This document shows positions 14,351 to 21,143 of a stretch of 27,336 nucleotides of DNA, in pieces. The translations under genes were made by a program, and so were the position numbers. Numbering within the stretch: position 1 is the stretch's first letter; every line of letters begins with the position of its first letter. Below the pieces are notes generated by a model. It saw only the letters and a program-made list of their open reading frames with translations. It did no database searches and was not told where the DNA came from. The stretch lies in contig CAJUPQ010000046.1 of the NCBI GenBank assembly GCA_910588505.1, positions 1 through 27,336 of the forward strand, in the 5' to 3' direction. The stretch comes from an uncultured Hungatella sp. (GTDB taxonomy: Bacteria > Bacillota > Clostridia > Lachnospirales > Lachnospiraceae).

Positions 14351-16135
14351 ATGAGTGACTTAAGAAAAGAGGGATACGTGATCCGCACGTCCAATAACAA
14401 CGAGAAGGCAGAGCTTTTGGAGCTGCAGTGCAAAAACTGCGGAGGCTTTTTGGAGCTGGTGGATAAAACCCATGCGGTGTGTCCTTATTGCGGCCAGAAA
14501 TATCTTATTGACGAGGCCAAAGGGACCATCATCAATGTGCAGGTGGATTACAGCGGAAGCGAGGAGATGATGGACGCGGTAAACAGCACCAAGAGGACGC
14601 TCATTATCTTTTTGGTCATCGCGGCGGTCATTGCGGCGGTTATCCTGGCATTTAACATTGCGGCAAGAAAGTCCGTGTTCTCCAGGGCGGACGCGGACGC
14701 GCCGGTGGACGAGAATGGGATGCTCCTTCGGATCTTCTGCAAGGATATTTTCGGAAAGGAGTATGAGGATATTACCCAGGAGGAATTTGACTCCATCAAG
14801 TACATCCGCTGTGCCTATGAGCGGCAGGAGGGGGAGACGTTTAATGTGATCTCCTACAGCTTTGCGGATTATGAGGAGTGCGAAAGCGAGGAGGAATTTC
14901 AGGATACGGTGCAGACATGGACGTACCGGACAAAGATGGTCAGCTGGCCTTCGGATTACACAATGTTTCAGGGCCTTACCAGGATCGACAACACGGACGC
15001 GGTGTGGCTTTCCCTGGTGAAGTTTCACCCGGAGTGCCGGATCTCCTGCGTATGTACCGACGACAGGCTGGACACGGTGGCCGGCGTAGTGAACCCGGAG
15101 TATGTGAAGATCCTGCGCATCGGCATTATGGGAAATAATCTACAGGATATCGGGCAGTTTAAAAATCTGGAGCAGCTGGATGTGGATACTAATCTGTCGT
15201 CCAGGGAGACGGATATCACAGGCATCAGCCAGTGTGGTAAATTGAAGAGCGTGCGGCTTCGGTGTGGGGATAGTTATGGGGGGCTTGAGAGTCTGGGGGA
15301 GTTAAAGGAGCTTAAAAGCCTGTATCTTGATAAGGTGCCGGTGTCAGAGTGTGGATTTTTGGAGAAGCTTCCACAGCTGGAGGAGCTTTCTATCTACACC
15401 GGGGACGATGCGGATTTGTCGGTGCTGGACGGGCTTGCGAATCTGAAGAAGGTGGATTTTCTGGATCTGTGTTACATCCTGCCCCAGGAGCTTGTAAGGC
15501 TTCGGGAGGTGGAGGATCTGACTGTCGCGGTGAAGGAGGCAGAGTGCCTGCAGATCCTTGGGGGATTTGAAAAGCTGGAGCGTTTGAAGCTGCACATGGC
15601 CATCCATGAGTATGAGACGCCTGTGGATGTGTCGGCTCTGGCCGGGATTACGGGACTTAAGCGGCTTTCTATGGACAATTTCTGGGGCGGTGAGTTTGTG
15701 GGGGTGGAGAAGATCCTGAATCTTCAGGGCCTTGTGGAGTTTCGTCTGGACCAGGGTCCGGGCAGCGACAGTGAGATTTTGCTGGATCCGGAAGCTCTTT
15801 TGGGAAATCAGGGGCTTGAGGAGCTGGGGATCATCAACTGCAGGGTGAAGGACCTTGGTACGGGTGAGCTGGCAGACTTTGGGTTTGTGGCCGGATTTAC
15901 CGGGCTGAAACGGCTGTATCTGGACGACTGTGGGCTGGAGGATATTGGGTTTGTGGGGGAGCTGAAGGATCTTCGGGCGTGCAGTTTGAAGGACAATGAT
16001 ATCCGGGATCTGTCGCCGCTGTTAGCGTGCAGGAGGCTGGAGCTGGTTTCCGTGGATAAGGAGGCGGCGGCAGGGGTGGAGTTTCCGGGGGATGTTGAGG
16101 TGAATACAGAGGTTTTTGTGAGGATTTATGAGTGA
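14351..16135 (+). CDS. Membrane-anchored zinc-ribbon protein with extended LRR domain (paralogue 2)
   Basis: A 594-residue protein with the architecture of its upstream neighbour. The zinc ribbon is at C27-x2-C30 and C44-x2-C47 (LQCKNCGG; VCPYCGQKY). One transmembrane helix spans about residues 83-105 (LIIFLVIAAVIAAVILAF), preceded by Lys-Arg, so the ribbon is probably cytosolic. Residues about 130-230 match the acidic region of paralogue 1 (for example FADYEECESEEEFQ and MFQGLTRID). From about 248 to 575 there are a dozen or so 20-25-residue LRR units of SDS22/internalin-like type, such as LKELKSLYLDKVPV, FTGLKRLYLDDCGLEDI and LKDLRACSLKDNDIRDL. No LPXTG anchor is present. The LRR face should bind a protein or glycan outside the membrane; ligand and output are unknown. 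Confidence 0.8.
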   Translation: MSDLRKEGYVIRTSNNNEKAELLELQCKNCGGFLELVDKTHAVCPYCGQKYLIDEAKGTIINVQVDYSGSEEMMDAVNSTKRTLIIFLVIAAVIAAVILAFNIAARKSVFSRADADAPVDENGMLLRIFCKDIFGKEYEDITQEEFDSIKYIRCAYERQEGETFNVISYSFADYEECESEEEFQDTVQTWTYRTKMVSWPSDYTMFQGLTRIDNTDAVWLSLVKFHPECRISCVCTDDRLDTVAGVVNPEYVKILRIGIMGNNLQDIGQFKNLEQLDVDTNLSSRETDITGISQCGKLKSVRLRCGDSYGGLESLGELKELKSLYLDKVPVSECGFLEKLPQLEELSIYTGDDADLSVLDGLANLKKVDFLDLCYILPQELVRLREVEDLTVAVKEAECLQILGGFEKLERLKLHMAIHEYETPVDVSALAGITGLKRLSMDNFWGGEFVGVEKILNLQGLVEFRLDQGPGSDSEILLDPEALLGNQGLEELGIINCRVKDLGTGELADFGFVAGFTGLKRLYLDDCGLEDIGFVGELKDLRACSLKDNDIRDLSPLLACRRLELVSVDKEAAAGVEFPGDVEVNTEVFVRIYE

Positions 16136-16151
16136 TGATTAAGGAGAGAAT

Positions 16152-16820
16152 ATGACACACATATTAGATGGAAAGAAAGCTATCATTTTTGATCTGGACG
16201 GAACTTTGGTGGATTCCATGTGGATGTGGAAGCGCATTGACATAGAGTTTTTGGCAAGGTACGGCCATGAGTGTCCGCCGGGACTGCAGAGGGTGATCGA
16301 GGGCATGAGTTTTTCGGAGACGGCCGTGTATTTTAAGGAGCGGTTCCAACTGCCTCTGACCCTGGAGGAGATCAAGGAGGCCTGGACCGAGATGTCTATA
16401 GACAAGTACCGCCGTCAGGTCCCTGCCAAGAGGGGAGCTAAGGAGTTTTTATCCTATGTCAGTAAGCGGGGGATCCTCTGCGGTATTGCCACCAGCAACA
16501 GCCGCGAGATGGTGGACGCGGTTCTGGCTTCCCTGGACATGAGGCGCTTTTTTCAGACTGTGGTTACGGCCTGCGAGGTCAAGGCGGGAAAGCCGGAGCC
16601 GGATATCTACTGGAAAGCGGCAGAGGACCTGGGGGTGGAACCGGGGGAGTGCCTGGTGTTTGAGGATGTGCCTGCAGGGATTTTGGCGGGGAAGCGGGCA
16701 GGCATGACCGTGTGCGCGGTGGAGGATGAGTTTTCCAGGCATATGGAGCAGGAGAAGCGGGATCTGGCGGATCATTTTATCCGGGATTTCTTTGAGTGTA
16801 TGGATGGAGAGCAGTCATGA
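16152..16820 (+). CDS. HAD-superfamily hydrolase, beta-phosphoglucomutase-like
   Basis: A 222-residue subfamily IA HAD phosphatase. Motif I is IIFDLDGTLVDS with nucleophile Asp14 and general acid/base Asp16; motif II is the Ser of IATSNSRE; motif III Lys and the following Pro-Glu-Pro-Asp lie in AGKPEPDIYWKA; motif IV is VFEDVPAGILAG. The cap between residues about 20 and 85 is helical, as in phosphoglycolate phosphatase and beta-phosphoglucomutase relatives. Substrate is not predictable from this. AAGGAG precedes the ATG. Its stop overlaps the next start (ATGA), implying translational coupling with the radical SAM gene, though the two families have no known functional tie that I can name. Confidence 0.9.
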   Translation: MTHILDGKKAIIFDLDGTLVDSMWMWKRIDIEFLARYGHECPPGLQRVIEGMSFSETAVYFKERFQLPLTLEEIKEAWTEMSIDKYRRQVPAKRGAKEFLSYVSKRGILCGIATSNSREMVDAVLASLDMRRFFQTVVTACEVKAGKPEPDIYWKAAEDLGVEPGECLVFEDVPAGILAGKRAGMTVCAVEDEFSRHMEQEKRDLADHFIRDFFECMDGEQS

Positions 16821-18907
16821 AGCCGGATTTTTTGCCTGTAAGCCGGGCGGATATGAGCCTACGGGGATGGAATCAGTGTGATTTTGTGTACGTGTGCGGG
16901 GATGCCTATGTGGATCATCCCTCCTTTGGCCATGCCATCATTTCCCGGGTGTTGGAAGCTCGGGGATACAAGGTGGGGATCATCTCTCAGCCGGACTGGA
17001 AGGATAAAAAGAGCATTGCCGTTCTGGGAAAGCCCAGGCTGGGATTTCTGGTGTCAGCAGGCAATATGGATTCTATGGTGAACCACTATGCTGTCTCAAA
17101 GAAGAGGCGTCAGGAGGATTCCTACACTCCGGGAGGCGTCATGGGGAAACGACCGGATTACGCCGTGGTGGTGTACTGCAACCTGATCCGGTCCATGTAC
17201 AAGGACAGTCCCATTATCGTGGGAGGGATCGAGGCCAGCCTGCGGCGCCTGGCCCACTATGACTACTGGTCTGACAGGCTGAAACGGTCCATCCTTCTGG
17301 ATTCCCAGGCGGATCTGGTCTCCTACGGCATGGGGGAGCGGTCTGTTGTGGAGATCGCCGACGCCCTGGATGGCGGGATCGATGTGAAGGACATCACCTT
17401 TGTGGACGGGACGGTGTACAGGACAAAAAGTCTGGAGAATGTCTATGACTATGAGCTTCTTCCGGATTACAGGGAGCTTTTGGAGGACAGGAAGGCTTAT
17501 GCCAGAAGCTTTTTTGTCCAGTACTCCAACACAGATCCTTTTACAGGGAAGCGGCTGGTGGAGCCCTATGACGGGAAGGTGTTTGTGGTGCAGAATCCGT
17601 CGGCAAAGCCTTTGAGCCAGGCGGAGATGGACTGGGTCTATGATCTGCCCTACATGCGCAGCTATCATCCTTCCTATGAGGAATTAGGGGGAGTTCCTGC
17701 CATTCGGGAGGTGAAGTTCAGCCTGATCAGCAGCCGGGGGTGTTTTGGAGCCTGCAGCTTCTGCGCCCTGACTTTTCACCAGGGGAGGATCATCCAGGTC
17801 AGGAGTCATGAGTCTCTGGTGAAGGAGGCAAAGATCCTGACAGAGGAGGCGGATTTTAAGGGGTATATCCATGACGTTGGGGGACCTACGGCGGATTTTC
17901 GGTTCCCGGCCTGTGAAAAACAGCTGACAGCCGGGGCCTGCAAGAACAGGCAGTGCCTGTTTCCGAAGCCCTGCCCAAATCTTCGGGCTGACCATGGCGA
18001 TTATATAGAACTGCTGCGAAAGCTTCGTTCCCTGCCTAAGGTGAAGAAGGTGTTTATCCGCTCCGGGATCCGGTTTGACTATGTGCTGGCAGACAGGAAA
18101 GGGACGTTTCTGCGGGAGCTGTGCGAACACCATGTCAGCGGACAGTTGAAGGTGGCGCCGGAGCACGTGTCGGATGCGGTGTTAAAACGCATGGGCAAGC
18201 CTGAGAATAAGGTGTACCGCCAGTTTGTCCGGGAGTATGAGGAGATGAACCGGCGGATCGGGAAGAAGCAGTACCTGGTTCCCTATCTTATGTCCTCCCA
18301 CCCAGGTTCCACCATGAAGGAGGCTGTGGAGCTGGCAGAGTATCTGCGGGATCTGGGGTATATGCCGGAGCAGGTCCAGGACTTTTATCCTACCCCGTCT
18401 ACCATTTCCACGTGTATGTACTATACAGGATATGACTGCAGGACCATGGAGAAGGTGTATGTCCCCACCAATCCCCACGAGAAGGCTATGCAGCGGGCGC
18501 TGATCCAGTACCGGAATCCGAAGAACCGCGGGCTGGTGGCGGAGGCTTTGAAACTTGCGGGGAGGACGGATCTGGTGGGGTATGATAAAAAGTGCCTGAT
18601 CCGGCCCTGGCAGAGCGGAGGGGACGACGGGGACATAAGAGGAGTGACAGAAGGCAGAGGATATGCAGGAGGGAAAAACTCCGGGGATAAAAGAAACGGA
18701 TCCGGCGGCAAAAGCAGTCGGGAGGGTGAAAGAAGACTGGGGGGCAGCGGGAATCGTCCGAAAGGGCAAAATGCTCAGGCTGACAGCGGGAAGGAACAGT
18801 GGCCGGAGAGCAGACGGCGGGAACGCTCCCAGGGGGAGAAGGGGAGAGATGCCAAGCGTGCCAGGTCGAAGAAAACCATCCGGAATGTTCACAAAAAGAA
18901 AAGGTAA
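16817..18907 (+). CDS. YgiQ-family radical SAM protein
   Basis: A 696-residue protein of the YgiQ (UPF0313) family. The N-terminal domain carries conserved blocks such as GDAYVDHPSFGHAIISR and VGGIEASLRRLAHYDYW. The radical SAM domain has the 4Fe-4S ligands C309-x3-C313-x2-C316 in SSRGCFGACSFCAL, then HDVGGPTADF, with a second Cys cluster (CKNRQCLFPKPCPN) about residues 376-389. The conserved tail contains QVQDFYPTPSTISTCMYYTG. ATG 16817 is chosen over GTG 16796 because it makes the ATGA overlap with the HAD stop and matches the family N-terminus. Residues about 599-696 are a Gly/Arg/Lys/Ser-rich, highly basic low-complexity tail. The reaction is unknown. Confidence 0.92.
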   Translation: MKPDFLPVSRADMSLRGWNQCDFVYVCGDAYVDHPSFGHAIISRVLEARGYKVGIISQPDWKDKKSIAVLGKPRLGFLVSAGNMDSMVNHYAVSKKRRQEDSYTPGGVMGKRPDYAVVVYCNLIRSMYKDSPIIVGGIEASLRRLAHYDYWSDRLKRSILLDSQADLVSYGMGERSVVEIADALDGGIDVKDITFVDGTVYRTKSLENVYDYELLPDYRELLEDRKAYARSFFVQYSNTDPFTGKRLVEPYDGKVFVVQNPSAKPLSQAEMDWVYDLPYMRSYHPSYEELGGVPAIREVKFSLISSRGCFGACSFCALTFHQGRIIQVRSHESLVKEAKILTEEADFKGYIHDVGGPTADFRFPACEKQLTAGACKNRQCLFPKPCPNLRADHGDYIELLRKLRSLPKVKKVFIRSGIRFDYVLADRKGTFLRELCEHHVSGQLKVAPEHVSDAVLKRMGKPENKVYRQFVREYEEMNRRIGKKQYLVPYLMSSHPGSTMKEAVELAEYLRDLGYMPEQVQDFYPTPSTISTCMYYTGYDCRTMEKVYVPTNPHEKAMQRALIQYRNPKNRGLVAEALKLAGRTDLVGYDKKCLIRPWQSGGDDGDIRGVTEGRGYAGGKNSGDKRNGSGGKSSREGERRLGGSGNRPKGQNAQADSGKEQWPESRRRERSQGEKGRDAKRARSKKTIRNVHKKKR

Positions 18908-18953
18908 GAAAAAGAGACGGCAGGCCGAAATCAGCGGCGGGCTGTCTCTTTTT
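18908..18953. terminator. Bidirectional terminator between convergent genes
   Basis: AAAAAGAGAC on the left pairs with GTCTCTTTTT on the right, and the inner GC-rich part (GGCAGGCCG with CGGCGGGC) continues the stem imperfectly. It begins just after the ygiQ stop and has T-runs on both strands, so it can serve ygiQ and the opposing HExxH gene. Confidence 0.8.
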
Positions 18954-18967
18954 AATCTCTCCGGGTT

Positions 18968-18997
18968 CAATTCCCCGCAGCTTGCGCGGGGGAATTC
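18968..18997. repeat. GC-rich palindromic hairpin
   Basis: AATTCCCCGC pairs with GCGCGGGGGAATT across a short AGCTT-type loop. It follows the terminator, has no T-tract, and resembles the small palindromes scattered in Clostridia genomes, some of which flank IS200/IS605-type elements. The relationship is a guess; only the fold is certain. Confidence 0.45.
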
Positions 18998-19017
18998 ATC
19001 AAGGTAAACGCTGATCG

Positions 19018-19506
19018 TCAGGCGAGAAGGTCAATATTGGCTCCTTTTGTGATGGGATCAGCTTCATAGGTGTCCGGTGAGGAGCGGAAAACGGTTTTGG
19101 TGTTGCCGCCTGCGATGTAGCTTCTTCCACATTCCGGGCAGATGTCTGTGTGGTAGGTGACTGACTGTGACACGATCTCTGAGTCCTCCCTCAAAGCCTG
19201 CAGTTTGGCGTGGGCCACATGCTCCATCTCGTGGGAGCGGACCGCAAAGGCTGCCCGTTCGGGACTGAGCTTGGTAGGCATCTTGAATGACACGGAAGGA
19301 TCGTTGGAACCGTCCTGATATCGGCGGTTTTTGCAGGTCTGACATTCGTAAGTGTCGGTGTCCGGCTGTCCGGCTGCTTTTCCTACCTGCTTCCCGAAGA
19401 ATTCCTGGTTCTCCTGCCCCTGGACGCCGCCTGCGAAAACCTGATCCGGCGATGAGGCCGGGGACATGAATCTGGACGGATAGCGGGCAGGGGAGAGAAA
19501 TGACAA
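19018..19506 (-). CDS. Small HExxH putative metalloprotein (SprA-related family)
   Basis: A 162-residue protein. It contains a zinc-protease-type HEMEH motif (H92-E93-x-x-H96 counted from the TTG start) and two cysteine pairs, C55-x2-C58 (CQTCKNRRYQDGSNDPSVSF) and C123-x2-C126 (DICPECGRSYI), which could form a zinc ribbon around it. The block resembles the SprA-related family, known from Campylobacter and common in Firmicutes. The N-terminal 40 residues are Ser/Pro/Gln-rich and probably disordered. Start: TTG 19506 has no good ribosome binding site; Met14 (19467) and other starts are possible. It is convergent with ygiQ. Protease activity is inference from the motif. Confidence 0.7.
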   Translation of the reverse strand: MSFLSPARYPSRFMSPASSPDQVFAGGVQGQENQEFFGKQVGKAAGQPDTDTYECQTCKNRRYQDGSNDPSVSFKMPTKLSPERAAFAVRSHEMEHVAHAKLQALREDSEIVSQSVTYHTDICPECGRSYIAGGNTKTVFRSSPDTYEADPITKGANIDLLA

Positions 19507-19567
19507 CTGATTAAAAGATACTGAATAGTTGATAAGATCGCCCCCTTATTTATCATGGTTGGATAAA

Positions 19568-19623
19568 AGCCTTCTGTTCCGGGCGGGCATGTTAAAAGGA
19601 AAGGATGTCCGGGGGAACAGGCT
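19568..19623. other. Imperfect stem-loop in the leader of the HExxH gene
   Basis: The left arm from AGCCTTCTGTTCC through GGGCGGGCAT is complementary, with a few bulges, to ATGTCCGGGGGAACAGGCT on the right, closing a purine-rich loop of about 14 bases. No T-run follows on either strand. It lies between a candidate minus-strand promoter and the start of the HExxH gene, so it may shape that mRNA leader. Confidence 0.45.
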
Positions 19624-19655
19624 GAAAATGGTTCAGCACAGATAAATTTATGGTT

Positions 19656-19684
19656 ATAGTACCATATTTAGGGATGGGGCGCAA
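19656..19684 (-). promoter_or_regulatory. Candidate promoter for the HExxH gene
   Basis: Read on the minus strand: TTGCGC, 17-base spacer, TACTAT, placing a start near 19649 and a leader of about 140 bases that includes the stem-loop at 19568-19623. The hexamers are only moderately good. Confidence 0.35.
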
Positions 19685-19766
19685 GGGTAATTTTTTGTGG
19701 GAGGTGGTTGTAGGGGGGATATTCGTCAAAGGGATATCCCGTCTGCTGCTTGAATCTGCCAACCTA

Positions 19767-19795
19767 TTGTATTTCTAAGTTTCGTATGTTATGAT
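19767..19795 (+). promoter_or_regulatory. SigA-type promoter upstream of the AAA-ATPase remnant and gntR
   Basis: TTGTAT at 19767-19772, a 17-base spacer and TATGAT at 19790-19795. It originally would have served the AAA-ATPase-like gene that starts at 19861. That gene is now cut short, so transcripts could run on into the GntR regulator; no clearer promoter is seen directly upstream of gntR. Confidence 0.55.
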
Positions 19796-19860
19796 AAAAA
19801 CAGTGAACTTTACCGACAAAAGTGTGGCAAAAAATACTGCGCAGTGATGTGAAAAAACAA

Positions 19861-20078
19861 ATGGGCATATATTTACATCCGTCAGCTGCTGGATTTGCTG
19901 ACATTTTAAAGGGAGGGTTTTATGTCGATAAGACAGGGCTTTTAGTTTATACCAATCAGGTTATGGAGACTTCCAGAAAGCTGACCTGCTTTAGTCGGCC
20001 CAGGCGGTTTGGCTATGAGGGGGGAGATACTTTTGGTGGGTATCAATTACAGTGTAAAGACCAAAAAACACACATGTA
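19861..20078 (+). pseudogene. 5' fragment of an AAA-ATPase-like / PD-(D/E)XK family gene
   Basis: The translated start MGIYLHPSAAGFADILKG, then FYVDKTGLLVYTNQ and SRPRRFG, is the N-terminus of the AAA-ATPase-like family (about 500-580 residues in full length, with a nuclease-fold C-terminus) that is abundant in Clostridia and Bacteroidetes. The Walker A that should follow as RRFGKSM is lost: after SRPRRFG the frame turns into an unrelated Tyr-Glu-Gly-Gly stretch and stops. More than 85 percent of the gene is therefore deleted. In-frame GTG 19822 could extend it, but ATG 19861 fits the family start. The joint is near 20018, about 100 bases before gntR. Confidence 0.75.
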
Positions 20079-20081
20079 AGA

Positions 20082-20094
20082 TCATAAGATATGA
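20082..20094. promoter_or_regulatory. Dyad before gntR, candidate autoregulatory operator
   Basis: TCATA-AGA-TATGA is a perfect 5-bp inverted repeat around a 3-base centre. It shares CATAAGA with the 16-bp dyad at the gntP promoter (21039-21054). Its place just ahead of the regulator gene suits autoregulation. It is short, so chance occurrence cannot be excluded. Confidence 0.35.
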
Positions 20095-20114
20095 CAGGCA
20101 GGCAAAGAGAGATC

Positions 20115-20849
20115 ATGTATCATATTGAAAAAATGGGAAAGCGGCAGCTGGGGGTGCGGCTGGAGGACGAACTGTTAAACTATATTTTGAAGGTTCCGGT
20201 GGAGGTGGGCCAGAAGATCCCCAATGAATTTGAGCTGGCCCAGAGGTTTGGGGTGGGCCGGAGCACGGTGCGGGAGGCGGTGAAGGGGCTTGTGACCAGA
20301 GGGATCCTGGAGGTGCGCAGGGGATCCGGCACGTTTGTGGTGAGCCATCATTCTCTGGAGGAAGATCCTCTCGGCCTTGCCAGGCTGGAAGATAAGTACA
20401 AGCTGGCTCTGGAGCTTTTTGAGCTGCGGCTGATGATCGAGCCGGAGATCGCGTCCCTGGCCGCTCAGAAGGCGGGGGATGAGGAGAAGAGGCGGTTAAA
20501 GGAGCTGTGCGATAAGGTGGAGCAGCTGTATAATGATGAGAAGGATCATCTGGAGATGGATGTGGAATTTCACACCCACATTGCCAGGTGCAGCCAGAAC
20601 CGGGTGGTGGAGATGCTGGTGCCGCTGATCAACTCGGCAGTCATCACCTTTGGCAGCTTGACTCACAGGAAACTGAAACAGGAGACGATAGAGACTCACA
20701 GGGCTGTGACCGACGCCATTGTCTGCGGGGACTCGGTGGGGGCTAAGTGCGCCATGATCATGCATCTGACCTACAACAGGCAGATGCTGGTGAAGATGAT
20801 GGAGAGCCACCAGAAGGGGGAGGGAAGGCAGCAGGCTCCGGTTGAATAA
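20115..20849 (+). CDS. GntR-family transcriptional regulator, FadR/FCD subfamily
   Basis: A 244-residue regulator. The winged helix-turn-helix is at about residues 13-78 (KIPNEFELAQRFGVGRSTVREAVKGL, then the wing EVRRGSGTFVV). The FCD ligand domain follows at about 95-230 and keeps its metal-site residues: Asp149 and His153 (MDVEFHTHI), His195 (ETHRAV) and His217 (MIMHLTYNR). FCD proteins typically sense small carboxylates such as sugar acids, in keeping with the downstream permease and dehydratase. Start is uncertain among ATG 20091, 20115 and 20133; 20115 has an AGAGAG site at workable distance. It has its own terminator and precedes the gntP promoter in the same direction. Confidence 0.9.
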   Translation: MYHIEKMGKRQLGVRLEDELLNYILKVPVEVGQKIPNEFELAQRFGVGRSTVREAVKGLVTRGILEVRRGSGTFVVSHHSLEEDPLGLARLEDKYKLALELFELRLMIEPEIASLAAQKAGDEEKRRLKELCDKVEQLYNDEKDHLEMDVEFHTHIARCSQNRVVEMLVPLINSAVITFGSLTHRKLKQETIETHRAVTDAIVCGDSVGAKCAMIMHLTYNRQMLVKMMESHQKGEGRQQAPVE

Positions 20850-20902
20850 GTCAGATGTTTACAGGAGGCAATGCTGCCAAGCCTTGACTATGTCCGGAAA
20901 TA

Positions 20903-20921
20903 TTTGTATAAAACGTACAAA
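20903..20921. promoter_or_regulatory. TTTGTA/TACAAA dyad between gntR and gntP
   Basis: TTTGTA at 20903-20908 and TACAAA at 20916-20921 are perfect inverted arms around a 7-base centre. Such TGTAC-like arms are common in GntR-type operators, but this one lies 75 bases upstream of the -35 box and overlaps the terminator's left arm, so a regulatory role is uncertain. Confidence 0.3.
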
Positions 20922-20958
20922 ACAGTAGCTTTACAGAGGGTAAATCTGCTGTTTTTTT
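20919..20958 (+). terminator. Intrinsic terminator after gntR
   Basis: AAAACAGTAGCTTTAC pairs with GTAAATCTGCTGTTTT around a small GAGG loop, with two mismatched positions, and is followed by a run of T. It ends gntR transcription 40 bases before the gntP promoter, so permease and dehydratase expression depends on that promoter. Confidence 0.75.
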
Positions 20959-20997
20959 GTGCAAAAAGGAGAAGACAGATAAAATACATCAGACATA

Positions 20998-21026
20998 TTG
21001 ACAATAAAAAGGTTTAATAATATAAT
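20998..21026 (+). promoter_or_regulatory. Perfect-consensus promoter of the gntP operon
   Basis: TTGACA at 20998-21003, exactly 17 bases, and TATAAT at 21021-21026: both hexamers match the vegetative consensus in full. The spacer and surroundings are AT-rich. Expected start is about 21033, giving a leader of about 110 bases before the permease ATG. A promoter this strong usually needs repression, which agrees with the dyad at 21039-21054. Confidence 0.88.
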
Positions 21027-21038
21027 TTGATTATAAAA

Positions 21039-21054
21039 CATAAGACGTCTGATG
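21039..21054. promoter_or_regulatory. Candidate GntR operator at the gntP transcription start
   Basis: CATAAGACGTCTGATG is a 16-bp dyad with seven of eight base pairs symmetric, centred on GACGTC, and lies 13-28 bases after the -10 box, over the predicted start. The half-site CATCAGAC recurs at 20987-20994 just before the -35 box, inverted relative to GTCTGATG here, so the promoter is bracketed by matching half-sites. Binding by the adjacent GntR protein is inference. Confidence 0.55.
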
Positions 21055-21143
21055 TTTTGAATCAATGGAACCGTGATACAAAAGCTCAACAGAGGCACAG
21101 AAACAACAAGGAACACAATAACATTGAATGGAGGGTATTTATT

